A DNA stretch of 64,000 bases. Origin: Mycobacterium sp. IS-1742. Lineage in GTDB: Bacteria; Actinomycetota; Actinomycetes; Mycobacteriales; Mycobacteriaceae. Position 1 is the stretch's first letter, and each line of letters starts with the position of its first letter. This document shows, piece by piece, positions 26,225-34,261 of the stretch. The notes under the pieces are model-generated. The model saw only the letters and a program-made list of their open reading frames with translations. It ran no database searches and had not been told where the DNA came from. The stretch is from assembly GCF_001500125.1 (NCBI RefSeq), contig NZ_LQIV01000034.1, positions 291,741 to 355,740 on the forward strand, written 5' to 3'. The position numbers were made by a program, and so were the translations under genes.

Positions 26225-26833
26225 ATGGACGACTCGGCCGCCTGTCCCGAGGATCACCGCACGGTGACCGGATTCTGCCCGAGGTGCGGCGCGCCCCTGA
26301 CCGTGCCGCCGGAGCGGGCGCACCGCCGCCGTGGCGTGGCGGTCGCGATCGTGGCCGCCGTCGTCGGCGTGGCGGCTCTGCTCGTCGTCGACGCCTCCCG
26401 GACGCACGATGCCGTCGTCCCGTCCGAGCAGGCAGCTGTCCGCGAGTGGTGGTCGGCGGCGCAGCCGGCGGTCACGGACCTGCAGGAATCGCTCTACGAC
26501 GCCGAGAGCTCGCTGCGCCGGATGAACGCCTCAGCCCTGGCCGCCGCCTGTCAGCGGATGCACGACTCCGCTGCCGTGGGCGTCCCTGCTGAAATGCCGA
26601 CTCCTGACCGCGATCTGACCGCGGAACTGAGCGCCGCGACGGAGGACGCGCACTCGGCGGCACACATGTGTCTGGCCGTGGTCGCGAACTCGCCGCACAA
26701 CTACGAGGGTGAGTTCACCGCCAATCTCGATCAGGCCGAGAAGCAGATGAGGGCCGCGATGGCGCTCGTCAACCGCATCCTGACCGGCCAGGTGCCGGCA
26801 CTCGCGCGGCCGGTGTCGGGTGCCCCCCTGTAG
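26225..26833 (+). CDS. Zinc-ribbon, single-pass membrane protein of unknown function
   Basis: I do not recognise this 202-residue protein. It has a short N-terminal metal-binding segment (CPEDH, then FCPRCGAPL), one membrane helix (about 37-57, GVAVAIVAAVVGVAALLVV), and an extracytoplasmic helical region rich in Ala and acidic residues with two Cys in the middle. A CAGGGAG motif lies 12 bases before the ATG. It ends four bases from the stop of the convergent mgtE-like gene. The DosR box upstream suggests hypoxic expression. Confidence 0.75.
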   Translation: MDDSAACPEDHRTVTGFCPRCGAPLTVPPERAHRRRGVAVAIVAAVVGVAALLVVDASRTHDAVVPSEQAAVREWWSAAQPAVTDLQESLYDAESSLRRMNASALAAACQRMHDSAAVGVPAEMPTPDRDLTAELSAATEDAHSAAHMCLAVVANSPHNYEGEFTANLDQAEKQMRAAMALVNRILTGQVPALARPVSGAPL

Positions 26834-26837
26834 CGGA

Positions 26838-27834
26838 TCAGGTCACCAGGATGCTGACTGCGCCGAAGTAGATCATGATCGTCAGCAGATCCTGCACGAC
26901 GGTGGACAGCGGACCGGCGCCGAACGCCGGGTCCATCCCGAGCCGCTGCAGCAGCCACGGCAGGAACAACGCCACCAGCGTCGCGATCGCGCTGGCGCCC
27001 AGGACCGCGACGGACACCGCCGATGCCAGCGTCATGCTTCCCGTCATCACCGTGACCACCGGCCACATGAGCGCACCCAACAGCAACCCCACCGACATTC
27101 CGGTCAGCGTCTCGCGACCGGTGATGCGCCGGATGCCGACACCCACCGACAACCCACGGATCGCCAGGGTCTCGGTCTGGGTGCCGACCGCGTCGGCGAG
27201 GTAGACGATACCCGGAATGAAGTACGCGACAGCGAGATTCGCGTGGAGCTGGTCTTCGAACACCGTCATCAGCACCGCGGACACCATGGCCCCGAGAAGG
27301 CCGATGCAGCCACGGCAGCCGGTGCCACAGCCGCCGCCTGACCGCTTCGACGCTCGACGACCGGGCCGTCGCGGCACCGCGCAGGAAGCCGCCGAGCCGC
27401 GCCAGGTCCTCGTCGTGTTCGGCCAGCAGAACGGTCAGCAGGCGGTGCGGCGAGATCAGCCCGCGGAAGCGGCCGGTCTCGTCGACCACGGCCAGCCCCG
27501 GTTCCGCGCGGTGCACGGCCTCCCATGCCGCACGCTCCTGATCGGTGTCGGGCGCGACCACCGGCGGATCCGGGTCCATCACGTCACGCAGCAGCGCGCC
27601 GTCCCCCGCGGCGAACATGCGCTCGATGGTCGCGATGCCCGCCAGGCGGTCCCCGTCCATCACCGCGACCGCAGCGGCGCTGTCGAAGTGCCTGCCGCGC
27701 ATGGCGCTCAGCGTGTCGCCGACGGAGTCTCCGGGCGCGGCAACGGGAATCCCGAGCGACGCGTGGTGCAGCGCGCGGTCGGGCGGGCCCAGGAATTCCG
27801 TCTCGTTCGCGATAGACGGGCTCGTCGGCGCCAT
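26838..27834 (-). pseudogene. MgtE-like magnesium transporter, interrupted by a frameshift
   Basis: The N-terminal part (from ATG 27834) encodes two CBS-like segments ending VEAVRRRLWHRLPWL. The C-terminal part is an MgtE channel domain (GLLGAMVSAVLMTVFEDQL, DAVGTQTETLAIR, GMDPAFGAGPLSTVVQDLL) in another frame. The two join cleanly if one base near 27306 is removed, giving LPWLIGLLGAM as in intact homologues. The product would be about 332 residues, shorter than normal MgtE because the N-terminal superhelical domain is missing. It may be a real pseudogene or a sequencing error. It lies 7 bases after the stop of the universal stress protein gene. Confidence 0.8.
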
Positions 27835-27841
27835 ACCGTCA

Positions 27842-28735
27842 TCACGACTTGCGCGCAACGATCACCGGTACCGAGGCCGCCTGGGCGACCGCGGAACTGA
27901 CCGATCCCAGGAGCATCCCCGCGAACCCGCCCCGGCCGTGGCTGCCGACCACCAGAAGTTGAGCGTGTTCGGACTGCTCCAGAAGTTGGCGCACCGCTCG
28001 GTCCCGCACCACCACGCGGCGCACCGGGACATCGGGATACCGTTCCTGCCAGCCGGCCAACCGTTCCGCCAGCACCTCGTCGGCCTGGGGTCTGAACATC
28101 ATCCACTCCTCGCTGGGGAACGCATAGATCGTCGGATCACTCCACGCATGGACGGCGACGAGATCGACGTGTTTCCGCGAGGCCTGGTCGAACGCGATCG
28201 CGGTGGCCAGTTCGGATGCCTGCGATCCGTCGATACCGACCACAACAGGCGCGCGCTCCCGATCGGGGGCGGGGCGCTCATCCTCGTGGATCACCGCGAC
28301 CGGGCAATGCGCGTGGTGCACCAGACCCCGGCTCACCGAGCCCAACAGCCGTCGTCCGATCGCACCGAGGCCGCGACTGCCCACCACCACCATCTCGGCA
28401 TCCTTGGACAGGTCCACCATCGTCGACACCGTGTTGCCCGGCACGCTGCACTGGCGCAGGGTGAGCTGACCTGGGTCGGTAGTTGTGACCGCGGACTCAG
28501 CCGTCCTCACCGCCTCGGCCTGGATCTCACGACTCTGGTGTTCGACCGTCCGCCAGAACTCCTCTGTCGGTGGAACATCCAGCCACATCTGCACTTCGAT
28601 GTCGGGCAGCACGTGGGCGAGTGTCAACGGCACATCCCGGCCGGCGGCTTCCCGTGCTGCCCACGTGACGGCTCGCAATGCCTCTGGTGAGCCGTCGACC
28701 CCCACCACGATTCCCTGACCGGCTGATGTGGTCAT
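27842..28735 (-). CDS. Universal stress protein, tandem USP domains
   Basis: The 297-residue protein has two intact USP domains: IVVGVDGSPEALRAVTW with VVGSRGLGAIGRRLLGSVS, and VVVGIDGSQASELATAI with VVGSHGRGGFAGMLLGSVS. Both have full G-2x-G-9x-G-S nucleotide loops, so ATP binding is likely in each. GAGGCGA lies just before the ATG. It leads a minus-strand pair with the broken mgtE-like gene and diverges from the next USP gene across a DosR box. Confidence 0.94.
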   Translation of the reverse strand: MTTSAGQGIVVGVDGSPEALRAVTWAAREAAGRDVPLTLAHVLPDIEVQMWLDVPPTEEFWRTVEHQSREIQAEAVRTAESAVTTTDPGQLTLRQCSVPGNTVSTMVDLSKDAEMVVVGSRGLGAIGRRLLGSVSRGLVHHAHCPVAVIHEDERPAPDRERAPVVVGIDGSQASELATAIAFDQASRKHVDLVAVHAWSDPTIYAFPSEEWMMFRPQADEVLAERLAGWQERYPDVPVRRVVVRDRAVRQLLEQSEHAQLLVVGSHGRGGFAGMLLGSVSSAVAQAASVPVIVARKS

Positions 28736-28830
28736 CTCGCCTCCTCGGTGATCCCTCGAGTAGTGCTGACGTTAGGGCTCGGATGGCCGGATGCGCAGGA
28801 GGCGTTGGTCACCACGTCCGCCCGCGGCGC

Positions 28831-28844
28831 AGGACCAAAGACCC
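28831..28844. promoter_or_regulatory. DosR box between two divergent USP genes
   Basis: AGGACCAAAGACCC matches 11 of 14 core positions. It is 96 bp from the minus-strand USP start (28735) and 80 bp from the plus-strand USP start (28924). Confidence 0.62.
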
Positions 28845-28923
28845 GGTCCCGTGGTTCGAACTACTCCGTCGGCGGCGCCGTCGGTCCCCTACCCTCGTAC
28901 CGCGCAGCAGAACGGGAGCCCCG

Positions 28924-29739
28924 ATGGAAACGACACATCGCATCCGGCCGGTCGTCGTCGGAGTGGACGGTTCACAGGCCGCACTCGATGCCGTGAGGTG
29001 GGCGGTCGACGAAGCCGCCGCGCGCTCGGCGCCGCTGCGACTGGTACACGCGACAGGGGTGACGCGACAACCGGGCCGGTCTGACGACGAGTTCCGGATG
29101 GAACGCGAGTACGCCGAGACGGTTCTCCGGGCGGCGTCGACCGCGGCGAAGGCCGTAGGTCGGGACGTCGACGTCGACACGGACATTCTCTGGGGGCCGC
29201 CGGAGCGCGAACTGCTCGCCGAATCACGCACGGCGGCAATGATCTGCATCGGATCGGTGGGCATCGGTGCGATCGCCAGCGTCGTCCTCGGCTCCACCGC
29301 CGTCACGGTCTCGACCGAGGCGCAGTGTTGCGTCGCGGTGCTGCGGGCCGACGCCCTCCCCGCGCCGCGGGACTGGCTGGCGGTCGCCACCGACGCCACC
29401 CCGGAGAGCGGCAGCGTCATCACCGGCGCGCTCGAGGAGGCCCGGTTACGCGGTTCCCCGGTCGTGATCGTCGGAGTTCGCCGCTGGGAATCGCACGAGC
29501 CCAGCCGCGACGAACTGGATCGGCGGACAACCGAATCGACGCGACGCTATCCGGATGTGCGCACGCTCGTGGTGCCGACCAGCGACACCATCGTGCGCTA
29601 CCTCGCCCACCAGCGGGAGCGCGACATCGGCATGGTCGTCATCGGCGCTGCCGACGCCGGGGTGGTGGCCGACATCGTCGGGGCGCGCGGCACACTGTTC
29701 GACAGCGGCAGGCGGCACTCGGTGCTCGTGGTCCGCTGA
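28924..29739 (+). CDS. Universal stress protein, tandem USP domains
   Basis: The 271-residue protein resembles the one at 24261: an intact first domain ([17 protein letters not shown] to [17 protein letters not shown]) and a degenerate second half ending [20 protein letters not shown]. The ATG at 28924 is chosen because the USP fold begins within ten residues of it; the open frame extends upstream to 28678 through the DosR box. Its last base overlaps the start of the acetyltransferase gene (TGATG). Confidence 0.92.
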
Positions 29740-30290
29740 TGTCGGATCCGCCGGACCTCTGCCGCGGTGGGCGCGACCTGCCCGCCAGCGTGGCACTTCT
29801 CGACGGCGGTGCGGTCACCCTCCGGCGCGTCACCGACGCCGACCGGGCAGCGATCACGGCGATGGCCCACGGCCTCACCGAGCGGGAACGCTATCTGCGG
29901 TTCTTCACCGCGCACCCCCAGCACATCGACCGGTGGGTGACCACTCTGCTGCAGACAGCCGCGGACCGATTCACGCTCGCGGCGTTCGACGGCGACACGC
30001 TGCTCGGGGTGGCCAACTACGTCGAGTCGGCCCGCCCGGGCCATGCGGAGGTCGCGATCGTGGTCGCCCACGGTCATCACCATCGCGGCATCGGCACCGT
30101 CCTGCTCGACGCGCTCGGCCATATCGCCCGGGCCAACGGCCAACGTTTCTTCGTCGCCGACATCCTGGCCGAGAATCACGAGATGCAGACGGTGCTCTCG
30201 GACTCCAGCTGGCCCTGCCGCCGTCACCTCGACGGCGCGGTGGTATCGGTCGAGGTGGATCTCCGTTCCGGCGGCTCCGACGCCCGGTAG
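29739..30290 (+). CDS. GNAT-family N-acetyltransferase
   Basis: The 183-residue protein has the GNAT order: [14 protein letters not shown] at the start, the central strand [20 protein letters not shown], and the acetyl-CoA loop [14 protein letters not shown] (R-G-x-G-x type). It resembles the single-domain acetyltransferases often fused or linked to USPs in actinobacteria. It is translationally coupled to the USP gene and so is likely the last gene of the DosR island. The target is unknown; a protein lysine acetyltransferase of the KATms (Rv0998) type is possible, but the cyclic-nucleotide domain of that family is absent. Confidence 0.85.
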
Positions 30291-30310
30291 ATGCGCTGAT
30301 CGGCGCGATT

Positions 30311-30338
30311 TTGGGCAACCAACCCGAGCAGGTAGTAT
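30311..30338 (+). promoter_or_regulatory. Predicted promoter of the infA/alpha operon
   Basis: TTGGGC at 30311-30316 and TAGTAT at 30333-30338 are separated by 16 bp. They lie in the 218-bp gap before infA, which has no open frame with coding character. About 165 bases of leader would precede infA. This is a pattern match only. Confidence 0.4.
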
Positions 30339-30508
30339 TGACCAACGGTGCGGTGCCCGCGCCGGCTCTTGCGTGCCTCTGGTTTCCGGAATATCCGACT
30401 ACCGGCTCACGTTTCGTGGTCGGAGCGCAACTGTGCCAGTGCAGTGTGTCGCCGAACGGCGGCGGGCGCCGAACAACCAAGAAGACAACGGAGGATCTCC
30501 GAAAAGTT

Positions 30509-30730
30509 ATGGCAAAGAAAGACGGTGCCATAGAGGTCGAGGGTCGTGTGGTCGAACCCCTGCCCAATGCGATGTTCCGCATTGAGCTGGAGAACGGTCA
30601 CAAGGTTCTCGCCCACATCAGCGGCAAGATGCGGCAGCACTACATCCGCATCCTGCCCGAGGACCGCGTCGTGGTGGAGCTGTCTCCCTACGACCTGTCC
30701 CGGGGCCGCATCGTGTATCGGTACAAGTAA
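30509..30730 (+). CDS. infA: Translation initiation factor IF-1
   Basis: The 73-residue S1/OB-fold protein ([50 protein letters not shown]) is a textbook IF-1. It binds the ribosomal A site during initiation. GGAGGA is 13 bases before the ATG. It heads the run infA-rpmJ-rpsM-rpsK-rpsD-rpoA-rplQ. In M. tuberculosis infA is adjacent to the Rv3463-rmlB-rmlC cluster; here about 20 kb separate them. Confidence 0.98.
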
Positions 30731-30767
30731 AAACCCAGACAGAACGACCAAGAAGGATCTGCACGCC

Positions 30768-30881
30768 GTGAAGGTGAACCCGAGCGTCAAGCCCATCTGC
30801 GACAAGTGCAGGGTGATCCGTCGGCATGGGCGGGTCATGGTGATCTGCTCCGACCCCCGCCACAAGCAGCGGCAGGGCTGA
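30768..30881 (+). CDS. rpmJ: 50S ribosomal protein L36
   Basis: This 37-residue protein starts with GTG ([19 protein letters not shown]) and has the zinc ligands C-x2-C, a later Cys and His ([13 protein letters not shown]). It is the zinc-binding (C+) form. AAGGAT precedes the start. It is in the order infA-rpmJ-rpsM found across bacteria. Confidence 0.97.
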
Positions 30882-31053
30882 TCCCGGCCCGGCTCCTACG
30901 CCGGCCACACCCTCGAAACAACTGAATGCTGACCTCCCAGTACCACCGAGCGGATTGGCTGCTCGGACACGCCCGGACGGAGGCCGGGCCCCGCCACCAC
31001 GGCGGGATCGGACTGGGAACAGACCTCCGCCAAGAAGAAGGAATGGCACACCC

Positions 31054-31428
31054 ATGGCCCGACTAGTGGGCGTTGACCTCCCGCGCGACAAGCGCATGGA
31101 GATCGCACTGACCTATATCTACGGCGTCGGCCGTACCCGCTCCCAGGAGATCCTGGAGGCGACCGGCATCGACCGCGACCTGCGCACCAAGGACCTCACC
31201 GACGACCAGGTGACCCAGCTGCGCGACTACATCGAAGCGAACCTGAAGGTGGAGGGCGACCTGCGCCGCGAGGTGCAGGCGGACATCCGCCGCAAGATCG
31301 AGATCGGCTGCTACCAGGGTCTGCGGCACCGCCGCGGCCTGCCGGTGCGTGGCCAGCGGACCAAGACCAACGCGCGCACCCGCAAGGGCCCGAAGCGCAC
31401 CATCGCCGGCAAGAAGAAGGCCAGGTAA
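31054..31428 (+). CDS. rpsM: 30S ribosomal protein S13
   Basis: The 124-residue protein has the S13 pattern: VGVDLPRDKRMEIALTYIYG at the start, the helix-two-turn-helix GVGRTRSQEIL, and a basic tail GQRTKTNARTRKGPKR. It sits in the head of the 30S subunit and contacts L5 and tRNA. A 172-bp gap to rpmJ holds no gene and could contain a second promoter. AGAAGGA lies 12 bases before the ATG. Confidence 0.98.
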   Translation: MARLVGVDLPRDKRMEIALTYIYGVGRTRSQEILEATGIDRDLRTKDLTDDQVTQLRDYIEANLKVEGDLRREVQADIRRKIEIGCYQGLRHRRGLPVRGQRTKTNARTRKGPKRTIAGKKKAR

Positions 31429-31432
31429 GTAG

Positions 31433-31849
31433 ATGCCACCGAAGAAAGCCGCCGCTTCCTCCGCGAAGAAGGGGCAGAAGACCCGCCGCAGGGAAAAGAA
31501 GAACGTCCCGCACGGCGCCGCACACATCAAGAGCACGTTCAACAACACGATCGTGTCGATCACCGATCCCCAGGGCAACGTCATCGCCTGGGCCTCGTCG
31601 GGTCACGTCGGCTTCAAGGGCTCGCGTAAGTCGACGCCGTTCGCCGCGCAGCTCGCCGCCGAGAACGCCGCCCGCAAGGCCCAGGAGCACGGGGTCAAGA
31701 AGGTCGACGTGTTCGTGAAGGGGCCCGGTTCGGGCCGCGAGACCGCCATCCGCTCGCTGCAGGCCGCCGGCCTCGAGGTCGGCGCCATCGCCGATGTCAC
31801 GCCGCAGCCGCACAACGGTTGCCGTCCGCCCAAGCGGCGCCGGGTCTAG
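31433..31849 (+). CDS. rpsK: 30S ribosomal protein S11
   Basis: The 138-residue protein has a Lys-rich N-terminus and the S11 core: HIKSTFNNTIVSITD, SGHVGFKGSRKSTPFAAQ, and the C-terminal signature DVTPQPHNGCRPPKRRRV. It starts 4 bases after rpsM, preceded by GTAAGTAG rather than a strong ribosome binding site, so it probably depends on coupling to rpsM. Confidence 0.98.
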   Translation: MPPKKAAASSAKKGQKTRRREKKNVPHGAAHIKSTFNNTIVSITDPQGNVIAWASSGHVGFKGSRKSTPFAAQLAAENAARKAQEHGVKKVDVFVKGPGSGRETAIRSLQAAGLEVGAIADVTPQPHNGCRPPKRRRV

Positions 31850-31869
31850 GAAGTAGGGACTAAGAACTC

Positions 31870-32475
31870 ATGGCTCGTTACACCGGACCTGCCACCCGCA
31901 AGTCGCGCCGCCTCGGCGTCGACCTCGTCGGTGGTGATCAGTCGTTCGAGAAGCGCCCCTACCCGCCCGGCCAGCACGGCCGCGCGCGGATCAAGGAGAG
32001 CGAATACCGCACCCAGCTGCAGGAGAAGCAGAAGGCCCGCTTCACCTACGGGGTGCTGGAGAAGCAGTTCCGTCGCTACTACGACGAGGCGAACCGGCAG
32101 CCCGGCAAGACCGGCGACAACCTGCTGCGCATCCTCGAGAGCCGGCTGGACAACGTCGTGTACCGCGCCGGCCTGGCGCGCACCCGCCGGATGGCCCGTC
32201 AGCTGGTCAGCCACGGACACTTCACCGTCAACGGCGTCAAGGTCGACATCCCCAGCTACCGGGTGTCGCAGTACGACATCATCGACGTCAAGGAGAAGTC
32301 GCTCAACACCGATCCGTTCGTGATCGCGCGGGAGACCGCGGGTGACCGGCCGATCCCGTCGTGGCTGCAGGTCATCGGCGAACGTCAGCGCATCCTCGTC
32401 CACCAGCTGCCCGAGCGCGCACAGATCGACGTGCCGCTGACCGAGCAGCTGATCGTCGAGCTCTACTCGAAGTAA
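31870..32475 (+). CDS. rpsD: 30S ribosomal protein S4
   Basis: The 201-residue protein has the S4 N-terminal domain (RPYPPGQHGRARIKESEY, without the zinc-binding cysteines) and the S4 RNA-binding domain (RILESRLDNVVYRAGLA, QLVSHGHFTVNGVKVDIPS). It nucleates 30S assembly, and in other bacteria it regulates the alpha operon by binding its mRNA. The N-terminus is the cysteine-free (C-) form, paired here with a C+ L36. Confidence 0.98.
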   Translation: MARYTGPATRKSRRLGVDLVGGDQSFEKRPYPPGQHGRARIKESEYRTQLQEKQKARFTYGVLEKQFRRYYDEANRQPGKTGDNLLRILESRLDNVVYRAGLARTRRMARQLVSHGHFTVNGVKVDIPSYRVSQYDIIDVKEKSLNTDPFVIARETAGDRPIPSWLQVIGERQRILVHQLPERAQIDVPLTEQLIVELYSK

Positions 32476-32550
32476 CACCCCCGGCCGTCCCGATGGCGGC
32501 AGGGTCACGCGGCATCAAATAGCGGGTGTCGTGACGAAGGAGAAAACACC

Positions 32551-33603
32551 ATGCTGATCTCTCAGCGCCCCACACTGTCCGAAGAGACGGTTGCCGAGAA
32601 CCGCTCCCGGTTCGTCATCGAGCCGCTGGAGCCCGGCTTCGGCTACACGCTGGGCAACTCGCTGCGGCGCACGCTGCTGTCGTCGATCCCCGGCGCAGCG
32701 GTCACCAGCATCCGCATCGACGGTGTGCTGCACGAGTTCACCACCGTGCCCGGGGTGAAGGAAGACGTCACCGACATCATCCTGAACCTCAAGAGCCTGG
32801 TCGTGTCCTCGGAGGAGGACGAGCCGGTCACCATGTACCTGCGCAAGCAGGGACCGGGTGAGGTCACCGCGGGCGACATCGTGCCGCCCGCCGGTGTCAC
32901 CGTGCACAACCCCGAGATGCACATCGCGACGCTGAACGACAAGGGCAAGCTCGAGGTCGAGCTGGTCGTCGAGCGCGGTCGCGGCTACGTGCCCGCCGTG
33001 CAGAACAAGGCGTCCGGCGCCGAGATCGGCCGCATCCCGGTCGACTCGATCTACAGCCCGGTGCTCAAGGTGACCTACAAGGTGGAGGCCACCCGCGTCG
33101 AGCAGCGCACCGACTTCGACAAGCTGATCCTCGACGTCGAGACCAAGAACTCGATCTCTCCGCGTGACGCGCTCGCCTCGGCGGGCAAGACGCTGGTCGA
33201 GCTGTTCGGCCTGGCCCGGGAGCTCAACGTCGAGGCGGAGGGCATCGAGATCGGGCCGTCGCCGGCCGAGGCCGACCACATCGCGTCGTTCGCGCTGCCC
33301 ATCGACGATCTCGACCTGACCGTCCGGTCGTACAACTGCCTCAAGCGCGAGGGTGTGCACACCGTGGGCGAGCTCGTCGCCCGCACCGAGTCCGATCTGC
33401 TGGACATCCGCAACTTCGGCCAGAAGTCCATCGACGAGGTGAAGATCAAGCTGCACCAGCTCGGTCTCTCGCTCAAGGACAGCCCGGCGACGTTCGATCC
33501 GTCCGAGGTCGCCGGTTACGACGCCGCCACCGGCACCTGGAACAGCGACGCCGGCTACGACCTGGACACCGACCAGGACTTCGCCGAAACCGAACAGCTG
33601 TAA
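32551..33603 (+). CDS. rpoA: RNA polymerase alpha subunit
   Basis: The 350-residue protein has the dimerisation N-terminal domain (FVIEPLEPGFGYTLGNSLRR, LLSSIPGAAVTSIRIDGVLHE) and the C-terminal DNA- and activator-contact domain (IDDLDLTVRSYNCLKREGVHTVGELV, LLDIRNFGQKSIDEVKIKL), joined by a short linker. A further acidic tail follows (to DQDFAETEQL), as in other mycobacteria. GAAGGAGA precedes the ATG. Confidence 0.99.
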   Translation: MLISQRPTLSEETVAENRSRFVIEPLEPGFGYTLGNSLRRTLLSSIPGAAVTSIRIDGVLHEFTTVPGVKEDVTDIILNLKSLVVSSEEDEPVTMYLRKQGPGEVTAGDIVPPAGVTVHNPEMHIATLNDKGKLEVELVVERGRGYVPAVQNKASGAEIGRIPVDSIYSPVLKVTYKVEATRVEQRTDFDKLILDVETKNSISPRDALASAGKTLVELFGLARELNVEAEGIEIGPSPAEADHIASFALPIDDLDLTVRSYNCLKREGVHTVGELVARTESDLLDIRNFGQKSIDEVKIKLHQLGLSLKDSPATFDPSEVAGYDAATGTWNSDAGYDLDTDQDFAETEQL

Positions 33604-33678
33604 TTCGCAAACTCTCGAAAGAGAACCGTCCCGGCCCTACCTGATACGGGGGCCGGCCCCATTGAGGAGATAGTCGCA

Positions 33679-34257
33679 ATGCCCAAGCCCACGAAGGGCC
33701 CTCGCCTCGGCGGGTCGTCCAGCCACCAGAAGGCGCTCCTGGCCAACCTGGCCACGTCGCTCTTCGAGCACGGCCGCATCAAGACGACCGAGCCGAAGGC
33801 GCGGGCGTTGCGGCCCTACGCGGAGAAGCTGATCACCCACGCCAAGAAGGGCACGCTGCACAATCGGCGTGAGGTGCTCAAGAAGATCCGCGACAAGGAC
33901 GTCGTGCACACCCTGTTCGCCGAGATCGGCCCGTTCTTCGCCGACCGCGAGGGCGGCTACACCCGCATCATCAAGGTCGAGCCGCGCAAGGGCGACAACG
34001 CCCCGATGGCGGTCATCGAGTTGGTGCGGGAGAAGACGGTGACGTCGGAGGCCAACAGGGCCCGCCGGAGTGCCGGTTCGCAGAAGGTCGCGGCCGCGGC
34101 TGCCCCGCAGGCTGCCGTCGAGCCCGAGGCCACAGAAGGTCCCGAGGCCACCGAGGTCGAGGCTGTCACGGAGGCCGAGGACACCACGGCTTCGGAGGCG
34201 TCGCGGTCGACCGAGACCGACGATCCCACTGAGGGTTCGGACGCTGACAAGTCCTAG
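33679..34257 (+). CDS. rplQ: 50S ribosomal protein L17 with acidic C-terminal tail
   Basis: The first 120 of 192 residues are L17 (GPRLGGSSSHQKALLANLAT, HGRIKTTEPKARALRPYAEK, RIIKVEPRKGDNAPMAVIEL). The rest is a low-complexity Ala/Glu/Thr tail typical of mycobacterial L17 and absent from E. coli L17. TGAGGAGA precedes the ATG. The gene ends four bases before the truA ATG. Confidence 0.98.
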   Translation: MPKPTKGPRLGGSSSHQKALLANLATSLFEHGRIKTTEPKARALRPYAEKLITHAKKGTLHNRREVLKKIRDKDVVHTLFAEIGPFFADREGGYTRIIKVEPRKGDNAPMAVIELVREKTVTSEANRARRSAGSQKVAAAAAPQAAVEPEATEGPEATEVEAVTEAEDTTASEASRSTETDDPTEGSDADKS

Positions 34258-34261
34258 CGGT

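Noticed and set aside
26838..27377. The channel part of the mgtE-like gene as an independent short gene.
   Set aside because: Its first 30 residues in that frame are Arg/Gly/Cys-rich and not MgtE-like, and the correct N-terminal sequence continues in the other frame, so a frameshift is the simpler reading.
14733..30290. The dormancy island as a recent mobile element.
   Set aside because: No integrase, transposase, tRNA target or flanking repeat is seen, and base composition looks like the rest of the window.
30291..30508. Possible small gene or regulatory RNA before infA.
   Set aside because: No open frame with coding character and no clear stem-loop was found; only a promoter-like pair of hexamers is reported.
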